Shown here: positions 26,306-34,153 of the stretch, one piece after another
Position numbering within the stretch: the first letter of the stretch is position 1
Layout: each line of letters begins with the position of its first letter
Assembly (NCBI GenBank): GCA_963785745.1
Contig: CAWAWR010000030.1
Coordinates: 62,001-126,000, forward strand
DNA length: 64,000 bases
DNA from: VAZQ01 sp963785745
GTDB lineage: Bacteria; Pseudomonadota; Alphaproteobacteria; Rhizobiales; Xanthobacteraceae
Direction of reading: 5' to 3'
Made by a program: the position numbers and the translations under genes
Notes under the pieces: generated by a model
What the model was told of the DNA's origin: nothing
The model's input: the letters and a program-made list of their open reading frames with translations, nothing else
Database searches by the model: none

Positions 26306-27577
26306 TCACCGCTCGCTCAGCCGCATGCGCGAATTGTAGAAATTCATCGCAAGGCTCGTGGCCAGCGAGATCACGAGATAGACCGCCATGGTGATGGCGA
26401 CGATCTCGATCGCCTGATGGGTCTGGTTCCGCGTGGTGCCGGCGAACACCGCGACCAGATCGGGATAGCCGATGGCGACCGCGAGCGTCGAATTCTTGGT
26501 CAGGTTGAGATACTGGTTGGTCAGCGGCGGAATGATCACCCGCAAGGCCTGCGGCACGACGATCAGGCGCAGCGTCGTCTTGCGCCGCAGGCCGAGTGCG
26601 GTGGCGGCCTCGGTCTGCCCCTTCGGCACCGCGAGCACGCCGGCGCGAACAACCTCGGCGATGAAGGCGGCGGTGTAGGTTGTGAGCGCGATCAACAGCG
26701 CGGTGAATTCCGGAATCACGGCCGTGCCGCCCACGAAATTGAAGCCTTTCAGTTCCGGCACGTCGAAGCTAACCGGCGAGCCGATCGCGAGCGTGGTCAG
26801 CACCGGCAGTCCGATGAGCAGCGCCAGCGAGGTCCAGAGCACCGGAAACCGCGCCCCGGTCGCGTCCTGACGCCGCCGCGCCCACACGCGTAGGCCGATG
26901 ACGGCGAGGACGGCGATCACGAACGCCGCCGCCACGATCCGGCTGCCTTCGCCGAAGATCGCGCGCGGCATGATCAGGCCGCGGTTGTTCAGATAGATCG
27001 CTGGCGGTCCCGCCCACTCTGCAAGGCTGCGCCACCATTGTGCGATGGCCTCCGGCGCACCGAAATGCTGCAGATAGGCAAAGCCGTCTGCCGCAAGAAG
27101 GAACAGCGGCTGTAGACCGACGCCGATGCTCTGGCGCGGCCCGGGCATCGCCAGGAGGACGGCGAGATACCAGAACATGATCTGGAACAGGAGCGGCAGG
27201 TTGCGGACGAACTCGACATAGCCGCCGGCAAGCCGCGCCAGCAGCCAGTTGGGACTCAATCGTGCAAGCCCGATGAAAAACCCGAGAATGGTCGCGAACA
27301 CGATGCCGAGCGCCGACACCAGCAGCGTGTTGAGCAGCCCGACGAAGAACACGCGGCGATAGGTGTCCTGCTCGCTGTAGGGGATCAGTGTCTGGCTGAT
27401 GCCGAAGCCGGACGGGTCGTCGAGAAAACCAAGGCCGAAGCGGATCTTCTGGACTTCGAGATTGGCGCGGGCGTTGATCGCGAATTCGACGACGAACCAG
27501 ATCACCGCCGCCAGCACCACGAGCTGGTAGAAGGCGCTGCGAAATTTCGGGTTGTTATAGAAGGCGGTTTTCGTCAC
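26306..27577 (-). CDS. aapQ: General L-amino-acid ABC transporter permease AapQ
   Basis: 423-residue permease with about eight helices and a long central loop, the typical size of AapQ. The coupling EAA loop reads PKGQTEAATALGLRRKTTLRLIV, followed by PQALRVIIPPLTNQYLNLTKNS. A conserved FGLGFLDDPSGFGISQ segment lies after the first helix. First permease gene after the receptor gene; the 85-base gap to aapJ contains a strong stem-loop that could lower permease expression relative to the receptor. Confidence 0.92.
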   Translation of the reverse strand: MTKTAFYNNPKFRSAFYQLVVLAAVIWFVVEFAINARANLEVQKIRFGLGFLDDPSGFGISQTLIPYSEQDTYRRVFFVGLLNTLLVSALGIVFATILGFFIGLARLSPNWLLARLAGGYVEFVRNLPLLFQIMFWYLAVLLAMPGPRQSIGVGLQPLFLLAADGFAYLQHFGAPEAIAQWWRSLAEWAGPPAIYLNNRGLIMPRAIFGEGSRIVAAAFVIAVLAVIGLRVWARRRQDATGARFPVLWTSLALLIGLPVLTTLAIGSPVSFDVPELKGFNFVGGTAVIPEFTALLIALTTYTAAFIAEVVRAGVLAVPKGQTEAATALGLRRKTTLRLIVVPQALRVIIPPLTNQYLNLTKNSTLAVAIGYPDLVAVFAGTTRNQTHQAIEIVAITMAVYLVISLATSLAMNFYNSRMRLSER

Positions 27578-27618
27578 AGCCCTGCCCCGACGTCACCGCC
27601 AGGCCCTAAGACGTGGAA

Positions 27619-27638
27619 GCCCGGGCCAAGGCCCGGGC
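27619..27638 (-). other. Intercistronic GC stem-loop between aapJ and aapQ
   Basis: A 9-bp perfect inverted repeat (GCCCGGGCC and GGCCCGGGC around AA) sits in the 85-base gap between aapJ and aapQ with no T-run after it. In ABC operons such a position commonly protects the receptor message or partially terminates transcription, giving more receptor than permease. Similar GCCCGGGC-type palindromes also recur between rhizobial genes, so it may equally be a dispersed element. Confidence 0.6.
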
Positions 27639-27662
27639 ACCACATCAACGTCAATTGCCAGC

Positions 27663-28673
27663 TCACCGGATCGGCGGCGCGTACTGGATGCCGCCTTTGG
27701 TCCAGAGCCGGTTGAGGCCTCGGCTGATCCCGAGCTTGGACGAGGCCCCGACATTGCGCTCGAACATCTCGCCGTAGTTGCCCACGTGCCGCACGATGCG
27801 CACCACCCAATCCCGGGTCAAACCCAGTTGCTCGCCTTGAGTTCCGTCGAGCCCGAGCATGCGGCGGATTTCCGGCTGCTTGGACTTCAGCGCCTCGTCG
27901 AGGGTCTTGGAGGAGACGCCAAGCTCCTCGGCGTTGAGCATTCCGAAGAGCACCCACTTCACCAGGTCGAACCACTGGTCGTCGCCATGGCGAACCAGCG
28001 GACCGAGCGGCTCCTTGGAGATGACCTCCGGCAGAATCACATGATCGTTGACGTTGCTGAGCTTGAGCCTTTCCGAATATAGCTGCGAAACGTCGGTGGT
28101 GAACGCGTCGCAACGGCCGGACTCATAGGCCTTGATGGTCTCATCGGCGGTGCCGAACGCGACGATCTCATACTTCATGTTGTTGGCGCGGAAATAATCC
28201 GCAAGATTGAGCTCGGTGGTGGTGCCGCTCTGGGCGCAGACGCTGGCACCGTTGAGCTCCAGCGCCGAATTCACCTTGAGCGCCTTGCGCACCATGAAGC
28301 CCTGGCCATCGTAGTAGACCACGCCCACGAAATTGAACAACGCGTCGCGCGAGCTGGTCCAGGTGGTGTTGCGCGAGAGCACGTCGATCTCGCTCGACCG
28401 CAGCGGCTCGAAGCGGTCCTTGGCGGACAGCGGCGTAAACTTGACTTTGGACGGGTCGTTGAAGATCGCCGCCGCGATGGCGCGGCAGAAGTCGACGTCG
28501 AGTCCGGTCCAGTTGCCCTTGTCATCCGGATTGGAAAAGCCCGGCAGGCCCTGGCTGACCCCGCAGATGAGCGCCCCGCGATCCCTGACCGTCTTGAGGG
28601 TCTGGGCGTCGGCCTGCCCGCACAAACCGACCGCAAGCGCTAGTCCAAACACGCTGGTGACGCGTTTCATCAT
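27663..28673 (-). CDS. aapJ: General L-amino-acid ABC transporter periplasmic receptor AapJ
   Basis: 336 residues with signal peptide (ending QADAQ) and a type II periplasmic binding fold of the HisJ family. It starts TLKTVRDRGALICGVSQGLPGFS, followed by GLDVDFCRAIAAAIF and LSRNTTWTSSRD, then the second-lobe motif SVCAQSGTTTELNLADYF. The ATG has an AAAGGTAGC site; a second ATG follows immediately. First gene of aapJQMP and divergent from metC. Captures L-amino acids in the periplasm. Confidence 0.92.
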   Translation of the reverse strand: MMKRVTSVFGLALAVGLCGQADAQTLKTVRDRGALICGVSQGLPGFSNPDDKGNWTGLDVDFCRAIAAAIFNDPSKVKFTPLSAKDRFEPLRSSEIDVLSRNTTWTSSRDALFNFVGVVYYDGQGFMVRKALKVNSALELNGASVCAQSGTTTELNLADYFRANNMKYEIVAFGTADETIKAYESGRCDAFTTDVSQLYSERLKLSNVNDHVILPEVISKEPLGPLVRHGDDQWFDLVKWVLFGMLNAEELGVSSKTLDEALKSKQPEIRRMLGLDGTQGEQLGLTRDWVVRIVRHVGNYGEMFERNVGASSKLGISRGLNRLWTKGGIQYAPPIR

Positions 28674-28970
28674 GCTACCTTTACTAGTGTGAACCTGTTT
28701 CGAGCCTAGTTATCGCCACCGCGGCCTGCATGCACCTTTCTGGCGAGAAGGCGCCTCCCACTGCAACGGCTTCGCGGTCCGGCCCCGGCATAGGAGAACG
28801 ATCAGACATCTGGGTCAAGGGGTTGACGATGGTTATAGAACGCGCCGGTATATGCACCTCCGTGCAAACACTGCACTTTTGATGAGCAAGAAACTGGCTT
28901 GTGGCTGGTTTGTGATAAGCAGCCTTAATGCGCCAGATCGGTACCGCACAGTCCGCATGAAGGACCGTCT
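28674..28970. promoter_or_regulatory. Divergent promoter region between aapJ and metC
   Basis: A 297-base gap holding the promoters of both aapJQMP and metC. A TTGACG element at about 28822 could be a -35 box for metC, but no clear partner at 17 bases is seen. No recognisable riboswitch or RNA gene. I see no further feature here. Confidence 0.35.
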
Positions 28971-30447
28971 ATGACCAAGAATTCCCCCGGCGGCCCCTCG
29001 CATCCCGGCGTTAAGCCTGCGACCCGTTTTGTGACAGGCGGCCGCGATCCGCACGCCTTTCACGGCTTTGTAAATCCGCCGGTGGTCCACGCCTCGACGG
29101 TGCTCTATCCGAACGTCGCCGACTATGAGGAGCGCCGCGGCCGCTACACCTATGGCCGGCGCGGCACGCCCACGTCGGAAGCGTTCGCGAGCGCGCTGGC
29201 GGAGATCGAGGGGCCGCAATGCGCGGGGGTGGCGCTGCTGCCCTCCGGCCTCGCGGCGGCGTCGCTGGCGCTGCAATCGGCCCTCGAGGCCGGCGACCAT
29301 GTGCTGGTGACCGACAACGTCTATGGACCGACCCGGAAATTCTGCGACACGCGTGCTCAACCGCTCGGGCGTCACCACCACCTATTTCGATCCGCTGATC
29401 GCCGACATCGCGACGCTGATGCAGCCCAATACCCGCGCGGTCTACCTGGAGTCGCCGGGCTCGCTGTCGTTCGAGGTACAGGACGTGCCCGCGATCGCCG
29501 CAGCGGCGCACGCACGCGGCGCCGTCGTGCTGATGGACAACACCTGGGCGAGCCCGCTCTATTTCCGCGCGCTCGAAAAGGGCGTCGATCTCGCGATCCA
29601 GTCCGGCAGCAAATACATCGGCGGCCATTCCGACCTGATGCTCGGCGTGGTGGCCGCCAACGCCAAGTGCTGGCCGCAGCTCAACCACACGGTCTTCACG
29701 ATGGGGCTCTGCGTCGGCCCCGATGACATGTATCTCGGGATGCGCGGCCTGCGCACCATGGCGGTGCGGCTTGCCCATCACTATCAGGCCGGGCTGAAGG
29801 TCGCGCGCTGGTTCGCGCAGCGGCCGGAGGTCGCGAAAGTCTTGCACCCTGCCCTCGAAAGCTGTCCCGGTCACGCGATCTGGAAACGCGACTTCACCGG
29901 CGCCTGTGGCCTGTTCAGCATCGTACTGAAGCCGGTGCCGGAAGCGGCAGTCGCAGCATTCATCGACGCGCTGACGCTGTTCGGCATCGGCGCATCCTGG
30001 GGCGGCTTCGAAAGCCTGGTGATTCCGTTCGATTGCGACGACGTGCGCAGCGCCACGACCTGGTCGCCCGGCGGTCCGGGGGTTCGCTTCCATATCGGGC
30101 TCGAGGACGTGGACGATCTGATCGCCGATCTCGAGCGCGGCTTTGCCGCGTTGGCGGCGGCGCCTGAACCTCGCCCCGCTCTCCCGGATAGTTCAGGGCG
30201 ACCCCGCCTGCTTGCTCCGATCGCGCTCCTTGAAGATCAGCATAATGTTGCGGATATAGATCAGCGTCGCGACGCCTTGGCCGAAGATGATCACCGGCTC
30301 GCGCTTCACGATGCCGTAGACCAGCGTCATCAGCCCGCCGCCCATCGAGAAGATCCAGAATGCGAACGGGATGACGCTCTTGCCGGCGCGCTCGCTCGAG
30401 ATCCACTGCACCAGGAAGCGGCCGGCGAACAGGAGCTGCGCGCATAG
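28971..30447 (+). CDS. metC: Cystathionine beta-lyase (PLP), with frameshift
   Basis: PLP-dependent Cys/Met-metabolism enzyme. The N-terminal part (TRFVTGGRDP, NPPVVHASTVLYPN, YGRRGTPTSEAF, LLPSGLAAASLAL) runs in one frame to about 29345. There an extra base in ACACGCGTGCTC shifts it, and it continues as VLNRSGVTTTYFDP, VYLESPGSLSFEV, LMDNTWASPL and the PLP lysine box SGSKYIGGHSDLM. The second frame does not stop until 30447, running over the convergent LABN gene. Homology ends around 30167, where a TGA lies in a neighbouring frame, so a second shift near the end is likely. Next to aapJQMP, as in other rhizobia; role in methionine synthesis. Confidence 0.85.
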
Positions 30448-30531
30448 GCCGAACACCAGCCAGAAGTCGAACTTGTCGACGAAGGTCTCGCGGAAGAAAT
30501 CGCCGACCGCTGTGCCGAACTGAATGAGCAT
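30193..30531 (-). CDS. LABN-domain small membrane protein (lipid-A-disaccharide synthase N-terminal-like)
   Basis: 112 residues with three or four helices and the LABN pattern: FWLVFGLCAQLLFAGRFLVQW, SERAGKSVIPFAFWIFSMGG and a final YIRNIMLIFKER. Such proteins usually sit beside dolichyl/undecaprenyl-phosphate sugar transferases; RgtF of rhizobia occupies a comparable position and helps form the lipid-linked galacturonate donor. The ATG overlaps the stop of the glycosyltransferase gene by one base (TGATG), so translation is coupled. Function by context only. Confidence 0.8.
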   Translation of the reverse strand: MLIQFGTAVGDFFRETFVDKFDFWLVFGLCAQLLFAGRFLVQWISSERAGKSVIPFAFWIFSMGGGLMTLVYGIVKREPVIIFGQGVATLIYIRNIMLIFKERDRSKQAGSP

Positions 30532-31265
30532 CAACCGATCTCCGTTGCTTCCGGCACGCGTTTCTTGCGGCGCACGAGCCACCACACACCCACCAGATCG
30601 AGGATGCCGACCCAGAGCCGATCCCACAGTCCGTAGTTCGAGACGCCGTGGCCGCGCTGGCGGTCCACCACGTCGACGTAGCCGATCTCGTAGCCCTCGC
30701 GCCGGACCAGCGCCGGCAGGAAGCGATGCAAACCATCGAAATACGGCAGCGACAGGAACAGATCGCGGCGGAACGCCTTGAGGCCGCAACCGGTGTCGCG
30801 CGTTCCATCGCGCAGCACCATGCTTCGCACGCCGTTGGCGATGCGCGATTGAAATTTCTTGAAGCCGGTGTCCTTGCGCCCGACGCGCTGTCCGGCGACC
30901 AGCCCAACGCGCGGATTCTCCGTCAATACCGCCAGCATTCGCGGCAGAAATGCCGGATCGTTCTGCCCGTCACCATCGAGGGTCGCAACCAGCGGAGCCC
31001 GCGCATGCTTGACGCCAGTGCGGACCGCCGACGACTGCCCGCAGGACGCCACATGCTTGATCTGGCGCAGCCAAGGCCGCGACGCCTTCAGGCCCGCGAG
31101 CTCGGCTTCGGTGGCGTCGGTGGAACCGTCGTTGACGTAGACAATCTCGAAGGCCGTTCCGGCGAGCGCACGTTCGACTTCGGCCACGAGCGGAGCGATA
31201 TTGCCGGCTTCGTTCTTGACCGGAATCACCACGCTGACCGTCGGCGCTGCTTCGTTCTCACGCAT
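30531..31265 (-). CDS. Family 2 glycosyltransferase (undecaprenyl/dolichyl-phosphate sugar synthase type)
   Basis: 244 residues. GT-A fold with VSVVIPVKNEAGNI, VNDGSTDATE and the catalytic metal motif in TLDGDGQNDP, as in DPM1/ArnC/RgtE-type enzymes. RDTGCGLKAFRRDLF is another family marker. One helix near the C-terminus (LWVGILDLVGVWWLV) would anchor it to the membrane. These enzymes move a sugar from a nucleotide to a polyprenyl phosphate. Coupled to the LABN gene and downstream of the PAP2 and GT39 genes, consistent with making the lipid-linked donor used by the GT39 enzyme. Confidence 0.88.
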   Translation of the reverse strand: MRENEAAPTVSVVIPVKNEAGNIAPLVAEVERALAGTAFEIVYVNDGSTDATEAELAGLKASRPWLRQIKHVASCGQSSAVRTGVKHARAPLVATLDGDGQNDPAFLPRMLAVLTENPRVGLVAGQRVGRKDTGFKKFQSRIANGVRSMVLRDGTRDTGCGLKAFRRDLFLSLPYFDGLHRFLPALVRREGYEIGYVDVVDRQRGHGVSNYGLWDRLWVGILDLVGVWWLVRRKKRVPEATEIG

Positions 31266-31352
31266 GACTGTGTGCGGTTCCAGTTCGCAACGCCCCCAAG
31301 GAATGTCCCGAGGAATGACCCAAGAATGCCCCCAAGCGATGGCGTGAGCTTC

Positions 31353-32193
31353 TTATTGACCGGAGAGGCTGCGGGCAACCCTTTTGATCCGCGCCCATGA
31401 TGGACCCGGCAGCGCCGCAACGGCGCCATCCGCACGCACCAAAAAGCCGAGCCGGCGCGCCGCCAGCCAGTCCCTGACCAGGAGAGCGCCGACCACCCCG
31501 GCAATGGCGCCCGCCACCACGTCGCTCGGGTGATGGGCGGTGACGACGACCCGGCTCAATGCGATGACGATGGCGTAGGTCCACAGCAACGGCCGCAGCC
31601 GCGGCCACAGCGCACCGAACGCGATCGCTGCCGCGAACGCGGTGGTGGCGTGCCCGGAGGGAAAGCTCGCATACTCCACCCGCCACAGGAAGAATTTGTA
31701 CAGAAAGGCATCCTCGCCCGCGACCACGGGCCGGGCACGTCCGACGATCCGCTTGGCGATGGTGACCACCAGGTCCAGGCAATGCAATCGCCAGAAACAG
31801 GAATCCAAGCCGTACCGACAACGACGCGAGCACAAGCTGGCTCGTCCGCGTCAGCGACGGCGATGTGACAAGCGCAATCACCAGCAGTGCGGTGCCGAGC
31901 GGAATCAGAAACCATCCAGCGAGACCGAGGTCGGTTGCAAACCGGAACGCCGCGACCAGCCATGCCGGCGACTGCTTCGCCGCCCGGATGGCGGGCACGT
32001 CAACGAAGAGCATGATGAGGATGAGCGCGGCAATCGCGACGGCGGCGCCGACCGCAAGGCGCGTGTAGGCCCGCCAGATTGGCTTTGCCCCGGCGCGGGG
32101 CGGCCGCACCAGTCCGGTGAGCGCGAGCGTGATGTTCCTGCGCACCCAACGAAGCCGCGACGGCGTCTGCTGCGCCATCGGCGGCGCACTCAC
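31353..32193 (-). CDS. PAP2-family lipid phosphatase, one frameshift
   Basis: Restored length about 280 residues with six helices. All three phosphatase motifs are present in the downstream frame: KRIVGRARP (KX6RP), FPSGHAT (PSGH) and SRVVVTAHHPSDV (SRX5HX3D). The upstream frame carries the N-terminal helices and runs off near 31787, where GGACCTGG replaces the expected GGACTGG (one extra C). The GTG start (32193) overlaps the GT39 stop codon as GTGA. By company with GT39 and GT2 genes it resembles LpxE/LpxF-type lipid A phosphatases, but undecaprenyl pyrophosphatase activity is an alternative. Confidence 0.82.
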
Positions 32194-33914
32194 GGCGGGC
32201 CTCCGGAGCGGTAGACCGCGACGCTCACCGAGCGGCCGTTGCCCATGTTGAAGCCTTCAAACCGCGGACCGGACGAATACAGCAGGCCGATCGCTTCGGC
32301 GCGTTGCGCAAAATTGCGCTCCTGCCGCGCTTCGACCAATGCAAAGCGGCATTCGCCTCCGCGCAGGAAATCGGCGGCGCCGGCGCCGTCGGTCTGACGG
32401 GTCGCAGTGCCCACAAGGAAGACAAGACTCGCCTCCCCGTATCCGGCGGCGGCGGCAACCGGCGTGCGGCAACCGCTATCGCGCAGCATCTTGGCAAGCG
32501 CCAGGCTCGGGAACACCGAATGCAGCGACGGGACAATCAGCCCGAAGATCGCCGTCACCATCAGCAGCGCGGCCGCGGCTCCGCGCACGAGCGAATGCTC
32601 CGCGCCATCGCTGCGATAAAGCTGCCAGGCGCGGAAGCCCATCACGATGGACGCGCCGACGAACAGCCAGGCCAGGAATCCGAATTGCCGCCCGATGAAG
32701 ATCAGCCCGACCAACCCGACCAGGCCGACCAGCACCGGAACGACAAACCACCAGATCGTCCCATGCACCAGCCAGCCTTTCGCCGGTAGCGCGCGCGCGG
32801 CGATGACGCCGGAAATCAGGATCGCGATCGCGGGATAAAGCGGCAAGACGTAGTGCGGAAGCTTCGTCACCACGAGCTCGAACAGAACCCAGGCCGGCAC
32901 GACCCACGCGAGCAGGAATTTCGCGCCGGGCTCATGACGCGTTGCGAACACGGCCGGCGCCGCCATGCCGGCGAGCGTCGCCCCCGGCCAGAACGTCATC
33001 CAGAACAGGAGCAGATAGTATCCGGGCGGGGCACCGTGCAATTCCTGCCCCTCGAACAACTTGCTGAAGAGATCCTGGCCGACCGACTCGGCGAAAAATC
33101 CGTCGCCGGCGCGCATGGTGATCGCGATGAACCATGGCAACACCAGCACCAGGAACCAGACCACGCCGATGACCGGACGCAGCGCGAAGATCCATTTGAC
33201 CGAGCGGTCGGCGACCGCCAGCGTGACCACCGTCAGGAACACGATCAGCGGGATCACCGGCCCCTTGAGCAGCACCGAGGCCGCGAGCGCAGTCCAGAAA
33301 ATCGCCGGCACCGTCCAGGCCGACCTGCCTTCCAGCTTCGAGCGCTGCTCAGGCAGATAGGCGCGCGCCATCGCGCCCATCACCGCAACCGCGGTGAGCA
33401 GAAGGGTGGCATCAGTCTTGGCGATCCGCCCCTCGATGCTGAGCAGGAGGCATGTCGCCATCATCAAAGCAGCCAATACCGCTGCGCGCCGGGACAGGAA
33501 CGCAAGCGCCGCCCAATAGGTCAGCAGCACCGCGCCGACCGCACCGAGCAGCGAAGGAATGCGATAGAGCCAGATCGTGGTGATCGCGTTGCGCTTCCCG
33601 AGCCATTGCGCGGTTTTGACGACGCTCGCCTGCAGCCAATAAATCCCGACCGGCTTCTTATATCGCGTGGTTTCCTGGAACCGGATGTCGATGAAATCGC
33701 CGGTCTCGAGCATCTGCTTGGTGGCCTGCGCGAAGCGCGACTCGTCGCGATCGGTCGGCGCGATCGCGAAAAAGCCCGGCAGGATGCTGAGCAGCGTGAC
33801 GACGACGAGCACGGCCGCCGCGCGCGCATGCGAGCGGGTCGCGAAGTCGACGATCGCCATCAGGCCGCGCGCCGGCTTGATGAGACCCCCTCGATTTTCG
33901 GCCGCAACGGCCAT
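32190..33914 (-). CDS. Family 39 glycosyltransferase (ArnT/RgtD-like), inner membrane
   Basis: 574 residues with about 12 helices. The first periplasmic loop carries the acidic motif PTDRDESRFAQ, typical of ArnT-type enzymes that contact the polyprenyl-phosphate donor, followed by RFQETTRYKKPVGIYWLQ, a signature of this subgroup. The C-terminal roughly 120 residues form a periplasmic domain. Start 33914 (MAVAAENRGG) has GGGAG upstream; 33926 is an alternative. These enzymes transfer a sugar from a lipid carrier to lipid A in the periplasm. First gene of a four-gene unit with PAP2, GT2 and LABN genes; the stop overlaps the PAP2 start. Confidence 0.88.
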   Translation of the reverse strand: MAVAAENRGGLIKPARGLMAIVDFATRSHARAAAVLVVVTLLSILPGFFAIAPTDRDESRFAQATKQMLETGDFIDIRFQETTRYKKPVGIYWLQASVVKTAQWLGKRNAITTIWLYRIPSLLGAVGAVLLTYWAALAFLSRRAAVLAALMMATCLLLSIEGRIAKTDATLLLTAVAVMGAMARAYLPEQRSKLEGRSAWTVPAIFWTALAASVLLKGPVIPLIVFLTVVTLAVADRSVKWIFALRPVIGVVWFLVLVLPWFIAITMRAGDGFFAESVGQDLFSKLFEGQELHGAPPGYYLLLFWMTFWPGATLAGMAAPAVFATRHEPGAKFLLAWVVPAWVLFELVVTKLPHYVLPLYPAIAILISGVIAARALPAKGWLVHGTIWWFVVPVLVGLVGLVGLIFIGRQFGFLAWLFVGASIVMGFRAWQLYRSDGAEHSLVRGAAAALLMVTAIFGLIVPSLHSVFPSLALAKMLRDSGCRTPVAAAAGYGEASLVFLVGTATRQTDGAGAADFLRGGECRFALVEARQERNFAQRAEAIGLLYSSGPRFEGFNMGNGRSVSVAVYRSGGPP

Positions 33915-33978
33915 GCCCGCTCCCATTGTGCAGTGCAGGCGGACAATAGGAAATCGGGGCAACGGGGGGAAGCGCGAC

Positions 33979-34055
33979 TAGTGTGGCGGTTCAGAAGTCC
34001 GCACCACCCCTTGCCGCGAGTCCGAAATGCGGACTTCTGAACCAAAGCCACACTA
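33979..34055. repeat. Long inverted repeat, element 1
   Basis: A 25-bp imperfect hairpin: TAGTGTGGC + GGTTCAGAAGTCCGCA (33979-34003) pairs with TGCGGACTTCTGAACC (34028-34043) and GCCACACTA (34047-34055), interrupted only by an AAA bulge. The central loop is 24 bases. It lies between the GT39 gene and the end of pbpC, next to a similar element. No transposase is present, so it is likely a miniature or REP-type element. Confidence 0.8.
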
Positions 34056-34069
34056 AATTCAAAGAGTTG

Positions 34070-34144
34070 CTAGTGTCCTCCGATTCCGAAGTTCGTAAAC
34101 GAGCGCGCCGCAAAATGGTGCGAACTTCGCAATCGGGACACTAG
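34070..34144. repeat. Long inverted repeat, element 2
   Basis: CTAGTGTCC (34070-34078) pairs perfectly with GGACACTAG (34136-34144), and CGATTCCGAAGTTCG (34081-34095) with CGAACTTCGCAATCG (34121-34135), with one mismatch. The termini (TAGTGT) and the inner GAAGT-CG core resemble element 1, 15 bases away, so both belong to one family. It ends 10 bases before the pbpC stop codon. Confidence 0.8.
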
Positions 34145-34153
34145 CCTGCCGTC

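Noticed and set aside
34070..34144. Insertion sequence ends
   Set aside because: No transposase or transposase remnant nearby; inverted repeats fold back over only 75 bases, fitting a REP/MITE-type element better.
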